13,394 bases of DNA from Deltaproteobacteria bacterium (GTDB lineage: Bacteria > Desulfobacterota > DSM-4660 > Desulfatiglandales > HGW-15): the NCBI GenBank assembly GCA_030671095.1, contig DAOVAK010000023.1, forward strand, positions 1-13,394, written 5' to 3'. The translations under genes were made by a program, and so were the position numbers. Every line of letters begins with the position of its first letter. Within the stretch, counting starts at the first letter, position 1. Positions 6,168 through 13,116 of this stretch are shown one piece after another. The notes below the pieces were generated by a model, which saw nothing but the letters and a program-made list of their open reading frames with translations, was not told where the DNA came from and did not search any database.

Positions 6168-6353
6168 GAGGGCATGCCCTTTTTCGAGAGGCCATATCTC
6201 AAAAAAAATTCCACAGGGCATCGCCGTGACCCAATATTTGGGGTTTGCGCCCCTGAGCTTCTGGGAGTCTGCAACTCACTCGTTAAACCTCAAATATTGG
6301 GGCACTTCCCGCTGACAATATAGATATGGCCTTGAGAAAAGGGGCGTGGCCTC
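6168..6353. repeat. Dispersed palindromic element, copy 2
   Basis: The outer arms 6168-6199 and 6322-6353 match as reverse complements at 26 of 32 positions. The inner arms 6226-6246 and 6285-6305 match at 19 of 21. The A8 tract (6201-6208), the TTCCAC motif after it and the GGGAGTCT motif in the centre are shared with copy 1 at 3001-3227. This copy lacks the nested 39-nt palindrome. It lies between pal and cpoB and encodes nothing credible. Confidence 0.85.
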
Positions 6354-6404
6354 ACACAGGCACAACCGAGTTCCTTTACCGAACGGTAGAGTGAATAATC
6401 ACTT

Positions 6405-6421
6405 CACCAGCACAGCTGGTG
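6405..6421. repeat. Short perfect hairpin
   Basis: CACCAGC and GCTGGTG pair over a 3-nt loop and are followed on the plus strand by GGTTTTAAAA. It lies just beyond the pal terminator and next to two smaller palindromes (TACCG/CGGTA at 6377-6388 and GTGA/TCAC at 6391-6402). It may add to a bidirectional termination zone. Confidence 0.4.
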
Positions 6422-6424
6422 GGT

Positions 6425-6467
6425 TTTAAAAATAAAGAAAGGAGCCGACCCGTATTGAGGCCGGCTC
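6425..6467 (-). terminator. Rho-independent terminator downstream of pal
   Basis: On the minus strand GAGCCG/CGGCTC (6467-6462 with 6447-6442), extended by two more pairs past one mismatch, forms a GC-rich stem with an 8-nt loop. It is followed by CCTTTCTTTATTTTT. This is the best terminator in the window and would end tolQRAB-pal transcripts, or a small RNA, about 190 nt past the pal stop codon. Confidence 0.65.
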
Positions 6468-6591
6468 TCCAGTAATACCTACAGTTCTGTCTTGCCGTGG
6501 GGGCAAGAAACGTCAGCACTCCCCCAGCGCAAAACCTGTTAGTGAGGCCTAATGTGAATAAGTAGCCTGCCACCGGTAGGATCGGAAGGCC
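6463..6591 (-). ncRNA. Candidate structured RNA between pal and its terminator
   Basis: This stretch has no ORF but can fold on the minus strand into a long rod. Its 5' GGCCTTCC (6591-6584) pairs with GGAGAGCC (6470-6463) in seven of eight positions, then CCTAC (6580-6576) with GTAGG (6482-6478). The apical part pairs TTGC-GGGGG with CCCCC-GCAA (6532-6521 with 6503-6492) around symmetrical three-base internal loops. Between them lies a large unpaired bubble. A closing stem, central bubble and apical stem recall 6S RNA, but I see no decisive sequence match, and the closing stem competes with the terminator hairpin. It may be only a structured 3' untranslated region of pal. Confidence 0.3.
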
Positions 6592-6629
6592 TCCTTCTCC
6601 AAAACCCGTACCGCTTTATTTGCCTGAAG

Positions 6630-7202
6630 CTATCTTATGAGCTTGAATTCACCCCGCCTGTTTTTAGACCAGGCTGTCTCATTGTGTCTGGGATCGGCTG
6701 GCCTCTCCTCTCCATAGCTTATGGTGGTCATCCTGCTCCCAGAAATGCCTAATGCATTGAGGAACTTCCACGCGGCGTTGGCTCTGCGCTCGCCCAGGGC
6801 CAGATTGTATTCATTGGTGCCCCTCTCATCACAGTGCCCTTCGATCCTTACAGAGAATTTCGCGTTATTGCGCAGCCACTCCGCCTTTTTCACCAGAATA
6901 GCCCGCGCCTCAGGCTTCAACTCCGATTTGTCAAAATCAAAGTTAATGTTTTCCGCCTCAAATGCCCGAATCTGTCCACGAAGCCCTTCAGCTGCTGCCA
7001 GCGCAGCCAGCCTCGCCTGGCGCTCGGCTTCCGCCCGCTTATAGGCCTCTGTATCACCCGGAGGCGGTGCAACCACCACAGGGGGCTTCTTTTCAGGGGC
7101 TCCCGTCATGACCTGTTTCTTGGCACATGATGTCATCAAGAAAAGCGCTGAGCAGGCAAAGACCAAAGCGACCAAAACGATCATCATCTTTCTCATCATC
7201 AT
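6630..7202 (-). CDS. pal: Peptidoglycan-associated lipoprotein Pal
   Basis: This 190-residue outer-membrane lipoprotein anchors the outer membrane to peptidoglycan and binds TolB and TolA. The signal sequence ends at LFLMTSC, making Cys26 the likely lipidated residue, followed by a Pro-rich linker (39-49) and a short Ala/Arg-rich helix (52-82). The OmpA-like domain covers about 85-190, with GHCDERGTNEYN (122-133; D125 and R127 are the expected diaminopimelate contacts), NLALGERRA (133-141), SYGEERP (162-168) and NRRGEF (181-186). Three Met codons open the frame. AGGAGG lies 5 nt before the first, so starts at 7202, 7199 or 7196 are all possible. A 260-bp gap separates it from tolB and a strong terminator lies downstream, so pal may be transcribed partly on its own. 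Confidence 0.95.
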   Translation of the reverse strand: MMMRKMMIVLVALVFACSALFLMTSCAKKQVMTGAPEKKPPVVVAPPPGDTEAYKRAEAERQARLAALAAAEGLRGQIRAFEAENINFDFDKSELKPEARAILVKKAEWLRNNAKFSVRIEGHCDERGTNEYNLALGERRANAAWKFLNALGISGSRMTTISYGEERPADPRHNETAWSKNRRGEFKLIR

Positions 7203-7462
7203 CCCTACCTCCTGATTTTATAGGTTTTTTCAGCTAAAAAACTCAAGATCTCATCTCCAAAAATTTTGACCGCTAACCTTATCATCTTCTCATTACGATT
7301 TCAAGGATTTCGATAGTTTTTCACAATTTTTTATCTTGGCCCTAAACCTGACAACTCACGAATATGTGGAATGAGATATCTCTAGGTTGAGAGGCCACGC
7401 CATCCGCTTTCTCCAATATACCATAATTAGATAAAAACGCCCTCCCATTGTGAAGCGTCATC
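7203..7462. other. tolB-pal intergenic region
   Basis: No gene is seen. Just after tolB a short stem (ACGC 7458-7455 with GCGT 7440-7437, minus strand) is followed by TTTTTATC and could be a weak terminator. A perfect GAGATATCTC palindrome lies at 7373-7382. Immediately upstream of pal, TTGAGT and TATAAA occur with an 18-nt spacer, but the -10 nearly touches the ribosome site, so I do not call a promoter. The gap is long for genes normally close together. Confidence 0.4.
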
Positions 7463-8803
7463 CTAAAACGGTGACCACGATGGCGAAGTCTGCTCGCCCC
7501 TCAGGAAGGTGATTCTTCTCTGATTTCTACCGTTGGCATTCATGATATACAAATGGTATCCGCCGTCCCTGTTCGAGCTAAAAACAATGTATCTTCCATC
7601 AGGGGACCAACAGGGGTCCTCATTATTTCCCTGATCCTCGGTCAACTTTTTCGAATTCCGCCCATCTGAATCCATGGTGTAGATATCAAAACGCCCGCTT
7701 TTCATGGCTGAAAATACGATTCGATCCAACTTGGACCATGAAGGAGATGTATTATAGTTTCCCTCAAAGGTCAATCTCTCCTCCCTCCCCTCGCGCAGAT
7801 CTCGGACGTAGATCTGCGGAGACCCTGACCTGTCGGACACAAAGGCAATTTTGCCCCCGTCTGGTGAGAAGGTGGGCGACACATCAATGCCCCAATGGCT
7901 GGTAAGCTTATCGATGATGTTTCCGCTCAGGTCAATACTGTATATATCAGGATTCCCTTTATGGCTAAGGGTGAGTGCCACCTTCTCACCATCTGGTGCC
8001 CAGGCTGCGCCAATATTTAAGCCATTTCTCCCTGATATTCTCTTGAAGTTTCCTGCGTTGAAATCCGTCATATAAAGCATCGGCCCTCCATCTTTATAAG
8101 AGTTAAAAAGGATTTTGTCTCCCAATGGTGACCAGCTGGGGAGAAGGGCAATGCTTTTGTCTGAGGTCACTTGTCTCGCATTATAGCCGTCATAATCCGA
8201 GACATAGAGCTCTTTATGTCCCGTGGCCGTACCCACGAAGGCGAGGTTGGAAAGGAACATCCCCTTGTGCCCGGTCAATGTATAGATGATCTCATTCCCT
8301 ATCCTGTGCATCAGGGTCCTATACTCTGCGGCCTTCCCTAAGGCTCTGCGCCCCAAGATCTGCCGGCCCCAGAAAACGTCATAGAGCCTGACCTCCACTT
8401 CAAGACTGCGGCCAATAGTCGAATACCCTCCCTTCAGGAGAAGGTCCGCACCTATGACCGACCAGTTCTTGAAACGGATTTTCTCGCGGGCCATGGGGTC
8501 CTCATCATCGGCCAAAAAAGCCTCTTTATCCATGGGAGTGAAGTAACCGGTCAGATCAAGGTCGTTTGACAAAACTTCCGTCAGGGCTGTGGCCAATTCC
8601 GGATATTGCTTATTGGTGGATAAATTCTTGAAATCGGGGATAGCGATCTTGATTTTCTGGATCGAAGGGGCATTAATATCCACATAAATCCGGCTCAACG
8701 CCTGGGATGGCAAGAACAGGGAGATCAGCAAAGGCCCTAGCCAGAATGCTAGACTAAGAGCCTTGCAGGTCTTGGAGATTGAACCTGATCTCAATTTCAT
8801 CAT
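7463..8803 (-). CDS. tolB: Tol-Pal periplasmic beta-propeller protein TolB
   Basis: This 446-residue periplasmic protein binds Pal and, through its N-terminus, TolA. Residues 1-36 form a signal peptide (a basic SGSISKTCK region, a hydrophobic stretch to about 35, then PSQA). The alpha/beta domain spans about 39-165 (IKIAIPDFKNL onward). The six-bladed propeller occupies the rest, with repeated SWSP, AWAPDG, TFSPDGGKIAF, SWSKL, CWSPDGRYIVF and SWSP strands separated by IY/LY-x-M/D motifs. The start codon lies inside tolA, an overlap of 50 nt, with AGGA about 7 nt upstream; the next codon is also Met (8800). The overlap argues for coupled translation with tolA. Length and architecture are normal. 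Confidence 0.95.
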   Translation of the reverse strand: MMKLRSGSISKTCKALSLAFWLGPLLISLFLPSQALSRIYVDINAPSIQKIKIAIPDFKNLSTNKQYPELATALTEVLSNDLDLTGYFTPMDKEAFLADDEDPMAREKIRFKNWSVIGADLLLKGGYSTIGRSLEVEVRLYDVFWGRQILGRRALGKAAEYRTLMHRIGNEIIYTLTGHKGMFLSNLAFVGTATGHKELYVSDYDGYNARQVTSDKSIALLPSWSPLGDKILFNSYKDGGPMLYMTDFNAGNFKRISGRNGLNIGAAWAPDGEKVALTLSHKGNPDIYSIDLSGNIIDKLTSHWGIDVSPTFSPDGGKIAFVSDRSGSPQIYVRDLREGREERLTFEGNYNTSPSWSKLDRIVFSAMKSGRFDIYTMDSDGRNSKKLTEDQGNNEDPCWSPDGRYIVFSSNRDGGYHLYIMNANGRNQRRITFLRGEQTSPSWSPF

Positions 8804-9569
8804 AGCTTTTCCTATACCCTTCTGGGAACGGGGGCAATGGATCGGACCGTTTGACCGCCCTTAAGACAGACTCATCAAAGATGGGATCAGAGGAACCCTT
8901 TTTCATTTCGGTCTTTAAGATGGTTCCATCTCTCTTAACCATGACCACAACGACGGCTTCCAAGTCTTCTCTGCTCTGAAGGGCAACGGGGTAGGACCAA
9001 TTGCCCTTGATTTTTTCCTCCACTTCCATTTGGTACATCTGAATGGGGATCCCTCCAACCGGGCTGCCTTCTTGCAGACCCGGACCGATTGGCGTACTCA
9101 CCTCGCTTTCCAATTTGGAAATGGCCCTGTCAACATGGGTTTTTTCCTCTGATTTGACCTTTTTCTCTATTTTAGAGACGGCCCGATCAATAAATTCAGA
9201 AGAAGAGACTTTTGGTTTTTTTATTGTTGGAGTCTTTGTTTTTACGGTTCTCTTGGCGATTACGACGGGTTTCTTTTTCTTTTTTTGTACCGTGATTCGT
9301 TTGGCCTGCGAACCCTTTTTGGCCACCCTCGTGCCTTTTTTGCCCGTCCTGGTTCTGCTTCCCTTAATTTTCACGTCTGCTCTGGCGGGCATTTCCACCA
9401 GATTGACCGAATATACCACGCCTTCAAATCGCCTGGTGGGCATCGCCTCTGGAACGAAAAAGACAACAGAGAAGATGGCCAGATGAAGAACCACAGACAC
9501 AGCCACCATGGGACTCCATTTTATTTCCATCAAACGATTCGAACTCTGTTTTGTATCTGTGCTCGTCAT
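8754..9569 (-). CDS. tolA: TolA/TonB-type energy-transducing protein
   Basis: This 271-residue protein links the inner-membrane TolQR motor to TolB and Pal. A single transmembrane helix (about 19-40, SPMVAVSVVLHLAIF) contains the SxxxH motif by which TolA/TonB couple to the motor. A short basic region rich in Lys, Arg and Thr (about 65-125) spans the periplasm, far shorter than in E. coli TolA. Residues about 180-271 are a TonB/TolA C-terminal domain (GNWSYP..., VVVMVKRDGTIL, FDESVLRAVKRSDPLPPFP). A TTG five codons upstream (9584) is in frame, but I take the ATG at 9569, which is a normal start near the helix; neither has a strong ribosome site. The gene order tolQ-tolR-tolA-tolB distinguishes it from a TonB gene. 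Confidence 0.92.
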   Translation of the reverse strand: MTSTDTKQSSNRLMEIKWSPMVAVSVVLHLAIFSVVFFVPEAMPTRRFEGVVYSVNLVEMPARADVKIKGSRTRTGKKGTRVAKKGSQAKRITVQKKKKKPVVIAKRTVKTKTPTIKKPKVSSSEFIDRAVSKIEKKVKSEEKTHVDRAISKLESEVSTPIGPGLQEGSPVGGIPIQMYQMEVEEKIKGNWSYPVALQSREDLEAVVVVMVKRDGTILKTEMKKGSSDPIFDESVLRAVKRSDPLPPFPEGYRKSYDEIEIRFNLQDLQGS

Positions 9570-9634
9570 AACTTCGCTGCCCAAGGATCAGCACATCCGT
9601 GTAAAATCCCTGAAGCAGAAGGGCTTGGGTCTGT

Positions 9635-10039
9635 TTACTCAATAGGCTCCGTGATCATACCCAGCTTGTCTATCCCTGCCCGCTTTAGCCCTGCAATGAC
9701 TTTGATGACAAATCCATAGGGAACTTCCCTATCTGCCCGAAGGAGGAGCTCTTTGTTCCTCCGATACTTGAAGATGGTTTTCATCTTGTTTTCAAGGTTT
9801 TTCAGCCCGATCTGCCGATCTTCCAAAAAAATTTCCCTCTTTTTGTTTATGGTCAAGATCAGAGGGTCTTCACGGGTTTTTATGCTCTTCGCTGTGGTCT
9901 GGGGGAGATTGACCTCCACCCCTTGCATCATCATGGGAGCAGTTACCATGAAGATGATCAACAATACGAGCATCACATCCACAAGCGGAGTGACATTAAT
10001 ATCCGACATGAACCTTTTTCCATTCCCCAGACTGACCAT
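9635..10039 (-). CDS. tolR: Tol-Pal motor subunit TolR (ExbD/TolR family)
   Basis: This 134-residue inner-membrane protein has one transmembrane helix (about 18-38, PLVDVMLVLLIIFMVTAP). Its Asp21 corresponds to the proton-relay Asp23 of E. coli TolR. The characteristic SDINVTPLVD entry (12-21) and GVEVNLP exit (40-46) are present, followed by the periplasmic dimerisation domain. With TolQ it forms the proton-driven stator unit. An in-frame TAA lies seven codons before the ATG at 10039 and no better start lies between, so this start is firm although the ribosome site is poor (GAGGG about 18 nt away). It is separated from tolQ by 137 nt, unusual for this pair, and from tolA by 65 nt. Confidence 0.95.
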   Translation of the reverse strand: MVSLGNGKRFMSDINVTPLVDVMLVLLIIFMVTAPMMMQGVEVNLPQTTAKSIKTREDPLILTINKKREIFLEDRQIGLKNLENKMKTIFKYRRNKELLLRADREVPYGFVIKVIAGLKRAGIDKLGMITEPIE

Positions 10040-10060
10040 AATAAGGTACTTGCCCTCTAC

Positions 10061-10165
10061 TTATGCCCGAGAACCGCCCAATCTTATGGGTTTACTTAAA
10101 ATCTCAGTCCACGTGCCATGATGCTGAGAAAGAGAGTCTCCTGCCACAGGGGCCAAACCCGCCAT
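10061..10165 (-). CDS. Possible 34-codon ORF between tolQ and tolR
   Basis: An ATG at 10165, 11 nt past the tolQ stop codon, opens 34 codons ending at 10061, 21 nt before tolR. The product starts MAGLAPVAGD and is not a family I recognise. The nearest ribosome-like site is AAGGAGG inside the last codons of tolQ, 16 nt away, so translation would have to be coupled. It would explain the unusual tolQ-tolR gap, but it may be chance. Confidence 0.25.
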   Translation of the reverse strand: MAGLAPVAGDSLSQHHGTWTEILSKPIRLGGSRA

Positions 10166-10176
10166 GAGTTGTAGGG

Positions 10177-10953
10177 TTATTCCTCCTTTGAAACCATCTG
10201 TCTCCTCAAGAAATGCCTGCCAACTAGGCTTAAGAAATCTGAAGCGAATGTATCCATTTCAGCTCTCAGCCCATTGACCTTCTGGTTGAAATAGTTAAAT
10301 GCCACCACAGCAGGAATAGCCGCCCCCAAACCGGCCGCTGTTGCGATAAGTGCTTCGGAGATTCCCGGGGCAACAACGGCCAGATTGGCTGAACCCTTCA
10401 TCCCTATCTCTCTGAAAGATTCCATAATCCCCCAAACAGTGCCAAAAAGACCGATAAAGGGCGTCGTATTCCCTGTAGTGGCCAGAAAGGAGAGCCCCCT
10501 CTCCAGTCTGTTGCTCTGATCAATGGCCGTCCTCTTCAGGGTCCTCTCCACGTTATCAAACACGGGTTGCAGGTCCAGGTCTCTATCTTTTGATTCGGGA
10601 TGTGCCTGGATTTTACTGATCTTTTTGAGCTCGGAATACCCGGCCCTAAAAAGATGCGTAACAGGACTGAACAGGAGCTCATCACATTCATCGTAAAGCC
10701 TGCCAAATTCCGTACTCTCCCAAAACAGGTCAAGAAAAAACTCGGTCTCATCTTTGGCCCTTCGGAGAAGTCTCCATTTCATAAAAATAATAGTCCATGA
10801 GATGATAGAGAAGAGGAAAAGAATCAACAGGACAAACTTGACCATCAAGCCAGCATGGACAACCATCTGCAGGATGTCGCTGCCAAAAGCGCCTTCCAAA
10901 GAAAGAACACCAGGAAGAGAAATCAAAGGGGTAAGGGTCATCATGCTCATCAT
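10177..10953 (-). CDS. tolQ: Tol-Pal motor subunit TolQ (MotA/TolQ/ExbB family)
   Basis: This 258-residue inner-membrane protein has three predicted transmembrane helices: about 34-58 (GLMVKFVLLILFLFSIISW), about 158-178 (ATTGNTTPFIGLFGTVWGIM) and about 200-222 (EALIATAAGLGAAIPAVVAF). A cytoplasmic loop lies between the first two. The GLFGTVWGIM and ATAAGLGAAIPA motifs are diagnostic of the family. The protein forms the pentameric channel around TolR and uses the proton gradient to move TolA. The ATG at 10953 has CCTCTT (AAGAGG on the minus strand) 5 nt upstream; 10950 is an alternative. It is the first gene of tolQRAB-pal, with a promoter 37-65 nt upstream. Confidence 0.95.
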   Translation of the reverse strand: MMSMMTLTPLISLPGVLSLEGAFGSDILQMVVHAGLMVKFVLLILFLFSIISWTIIFMKWRLLRRAKDETEFFLDLFWESTEFGRLYDECDELLFSPVTHLFRAGYSELKKISKIQAHPESKDRDLDLQPVFDNVERTLKRTAIDQSNRLERGLSFLATTGNTTPFIGLFGTVWGIMESFREIGMKGSANLAVVAPGISEALIATAAGLGAAIPAVVAFNYFNQKVNGLRAEMDTFASDFLSLVGRHFLRRQMVSKEE

Positions 10954-10989
10954 TATGTCCTCTTGTCAGTGGTGATATTTACTATTTCC

Positions 10990-11018
10990 ATTATATAATT
11001 CTTATAACTCCATTGCCA
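10990..11018 (-). promoter_or_regulatory. Promoter of the tol operon
   Basis: On the minus strand TGGCAA (11018-11013) is followed after exactly 17 nt by a perfect TATAAT (10995-10990). Initiation would fall near 10983, leaving a 30-nt leader with an AAGAGG ribosome site before tolQ. It lies in the 77-bp gap after moeA, so tolQRAB-pal can be transcribed independently of the molybdenum genes. Confidence 0.6.
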
Positions 11019-11030
11019 GGCTTGCAAGAA

Positions 11031-12290
11031 CTATTTGTCTTGTTTTTGCCTGAGGGGGTAGATTCCGAGACAGGGTGAAAGGGGAATCAAGACCTGTATG
11101 TCTATAACCTCTCCACGGGACAACGCCTCACAACCTTCAGGGATGACGATCAGCGCATCTTTTCTCGCCATTGACTGTAGCCTGCTCCTCTGTTTTGTGG
11201 GATGGACCATAATGACATCCTTCCCTCTCTCGATCCGGGCATGAACGAATTGCGTCCAATCTTCATCACCTCTGACAGTCTCTGTTAGACGGGCCGCAAC
11301 CGAAAGAAATGGGGGATGCCGATAGCCCTCCATTGCCAAAAGACCTGGCAAGGCTAATTGAAGAAAGGCCATTTCGCTGGATGGAGGCCCACCGGGTAAA
11401 CAGAAAAAAGGCTTTTTTTCCAAAAGACCAAATCCTACAGCTTTCCCTGGCCCCATTCTAACCCGATGATAAACACCCCGCCAGTTGAGACTCTCCAGCA
11501 CCCTGATGATCAGATCTCGCTCGCTTCCCCATGCACCTCCGCTCGTTATGAATGCGTCCACATGGGGAAGTTGTTCAATGATCGTTGACGCTATCTCTTC
11601 TCTGGAATCAGGAGCCAGTTCGGTTCGGAAGGAAAAGCCGAAAAGAGAGAGCCATGAACATATTTCCACCATATTACTCGCATATAGCTTCCCCTCTTTA
11701 AGGGGAGCCCCCGGTGCGACGACTTCATCTCCAGTGGCTATGACGGCCACCTGAGGAGATTTATAAACCCTGATCTTTTCCAGCCCTGCCGAAGCCAGCA
11801 GGCCTATCAGTGCAGGCGACAACACCTCATCCTTTGACGCGATGGTCTCCCCAGCTCCAATATCCCCCCCTTTTCTAAATATATTTCGACCAGGTTCGGC
11901 CGTATTGAAACAGCAAATGTCATCCTCTCTTCTGTGGCAGAATTCTTTTGATAGCACGGCATCTGCGCCCTTCGGGATCGGGGCACCCGTGGTTATTTCT
12001 ATGGCTTGCCCCTTAGAGATGGCCAGTTTCGACGAACTCCCGGCAGTGACCTGGCCCGTTACTTTCAAATCGATCAAATTTTCTCTACTGGCCTTTTTTA
12101 AATCGCTCGATACAACCGCGTACCCATCTCTCAAAGAACTATCCACAGAAGGACAATCCACCCTGGAAACAACATCTTGCGACGAGATTTTTCCTGTCAA
12201 ACGATCTAAAGCGAGGGACTCCGTCCCAGCCGTGGGCACAGAGGAAACCGTCAGCGCAAGTGCTTCTTTAAAACCTATAAAATTCTTCAT
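11031..12290 (-). CDS. moeA: MoeA-like molybdopterin molybdenumtransferase
   Basis: This 419-residue cytosolic enzyme should insert molybdate (or tungstate) into adenylated molybdopterin. Domains run as MoeA N-terminal (about 1-165), molybdopterin-binding fold (about 178-315) and C-terminal beta domain (about 328-405). Conserved elements are SSLRDGYAV (51-59, with D55), ITTGAPIPKGADAV (99-112), ATGDEVV (185-191), GGAWGSERD (251-259, in place of the usual GGVSxGxxD), PGK (281-283) and LPGGPPSSEM (298-307, in place of LPGNPxS). The acidic residues expected at the active site (D55, E189, D259) are present, so it should be active, but it belongs to a divergent branch that I associate with sulfate reducers and relatives. 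It follows mobB on the same strand after 293 bp. The ribosome site is weak (GAGCGG near the ATG). Confidence 0.9.
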   Translation of the reverse strand: MKNFIGFKEALALTVSSVPTAGTESLALDRLTGKISSQDVVSRVDCPSVDSSLRDGYAVVSSDLKKASRENLIDLKVTGQVTAGSSSKLAISKGQAIEITTGAPIPKGADAVLSKEFCHRREDDICCFNTAEPGRNIFRKGGDIGAGETIASKDEVLSPALIGLLASAGLEKIRVYKSPQVAVIATGDEVVAPGAPLKEGKLYASNMVEICSWLSLFGFSFRTELAPDSREEIASTIIEQLPHVDAFITSGGAWGSERDLIIRVLESLNWRGVYHRVRMGPGKAVGFGLLEKKPFFCLPGGPPSSEMAFLQLALPGLLAMEGYRHPPFLSVAARLTETVRGDEDWTQFVHARIERGKDVIMVHPTKQRSRLQSMARKDALIVIPEGCEALSRGEVIDIQVLIPLSPCLGIYPLRQKQDK

Positions 12291-12583
12291 GACCGCTCAA
12301 ATGTGAGAGATGGGTTGATTGGCAGTATATTTTTTCAATCCTTTAAAATAGTTATACAGAAAAAGGTTAATCCTGTAATATCGCATATAAGCCCAGACCC
12401 TCAAAAAAATGCGGGAAAACCGAATCTACTGGATATGGAATACTCCTATAGCACAAAAACACCTGATAATCATAGATCTAAGAGATGTCAAACGCCGTGG
12501 TTTGACCGGAAAAGACCAAAACAAGGAGGAGCGATAAATACCAAGAGATATGTGAGTGGCAGGGAAAAGGCCAGGAAATTTTT
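12291..12583. other. mobB-moeA intergenic region
   Basis: AT-rich and without a credible gene on either strand. It holds the possible moeA promoter (12463-12491) and would give a leader of about 165 nt. That leader contains a loose CGCAT/ATGCG hairpin but no match I can see to the molybdenum-cofactor riboswitch consensus. The plus-strand frame from 12303 runs into antisense mobB and is not a gene. Confidence 0.45.
12463..12491 (-). promoter_or_regulatory. Possible promoter for moeA
   Basis: On the minus strand a perfect TTGACA (12491-12486) precedes TATCAG (12468-12463, four of six consensus bases) by 17 nt. It would let moeA be expressed apart from mobB. The predicted start is about 165 nt from the moeA ATG. 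Confidence 0.35.
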
Positions 12584-13114
12584 TTATGATGGATGCAATT
12601 TGAAATGCTCGGTCAAAAAGTGGGCAAGCCCCTCTATATCATTTAGTGCAAAACGGGGCACTCCCAGGTCCACGTCCGCATTGGTCATCAAGGCAATCAA
12701 GTTGCTGTCGTTCAGACAAAGAGGTTCGCTGTGAGCCTCACGCCTGAATATCTCTATTTTTGGTTTATTCTCTCGCTTATACCCTTCCGTCAAAATGATA
12801 TCCACCCCTGAGAAAAACAAGGCGAGTTCATCGAGTGTGTGATCGTGGTCCACGTCCATGACCATGCCGATCCGTTGCGCCGATGAGATTAGGGTTATCC
12901 CTGAGCCCGCCTGCTTATGTCTCCAACTGTCTTTTCCTGGATGGTCGATTTCAAAGCCGTGCATATCATGTTTAATAGTACCCACCTTTAATCCCATCCC
13001 TGTGAGCTCTGGGATCAGCTTTTCTAGAAGGGTGGTTTTGCCCGATCCAGATTTACCTACAATGGAGACAATAGCGGGTATTCGCGGTCTCAATGGATTG
13101 GTTGTCTTTTCCAT
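12584..13114 (-). CDS. mobB: MobB, molybdopterin-guanine dinucleotide biosynthesis GTPase
   Basis: This 176-residue P-loop protein binds GTP and assists MobA in forming the guanine dinucleotide form of the molybdenum cofactor. The Walker A motif is GKSGSGKTT (20-28). The MobB signature TIKHDMHGFEIDHPGKDSWR (46-65) follows, then the strand and switch region VDIILTEGYKRENKPKIEI (104-122) containing D105 and E110. Length is typical. The ATG at 13114 has AAAGGG directly upstream within AAGAGAAAGGG. No mobA is visible, but it may lie beyond the right edge. The pairing with moeA and the guanine-dinucleotide role suggest the cell makes formate dehydrogenase-type or related enzymes; that is inference. 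Confidence 0.93.
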   Translation of the reverse strand: MEKTTNPLRPRIPAIVSIVGKSGSGKTTLLEKLIPELTGMGLKVGTIKHDMHGFEIDHPGKDSWRHKQAGSGITLISSAQRIGMVMDVDHDHTLDELALFFSGVDIILTEGYKRENKPKIEIFRREAHSEPLCLNDSNLIALMTNADVDLGVPRFALNDIEGLAHFLTEHFKLHPS

Positions 13115-13116
13115 CC

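Noticed and set aside
6079..6195. N-terminal extension of cpoB by 39 codons
   Set aside because: It precedes the signal sequence and runs into palindromic repeat DNA; the ATG at 6078 fits an exported protein.
7214..7245. Promoter TTGAGT-18-TATAAA immediately before pal
   Set aside because: The -10 is so close to the ribosome site that the transcript would start at or beyond it.
9424..9642. 72-codon minus-strand frame starting at the end of tolR
   Set aside because: It overlaps tolA in another frame and has no recognisable product; tolA is certain there.
12291..12470. Molybdenum-cofactor riboswitch before moeA
   Set aside because: The leader is long, but I could not match the conserved core of that riboswitch; only a loose hairpin is present.
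12303..12734. 143-codon plus-strand ORF
   Set aside because: Its second half is antisense to mobB and the first half has no ribosome site or family resemblance.
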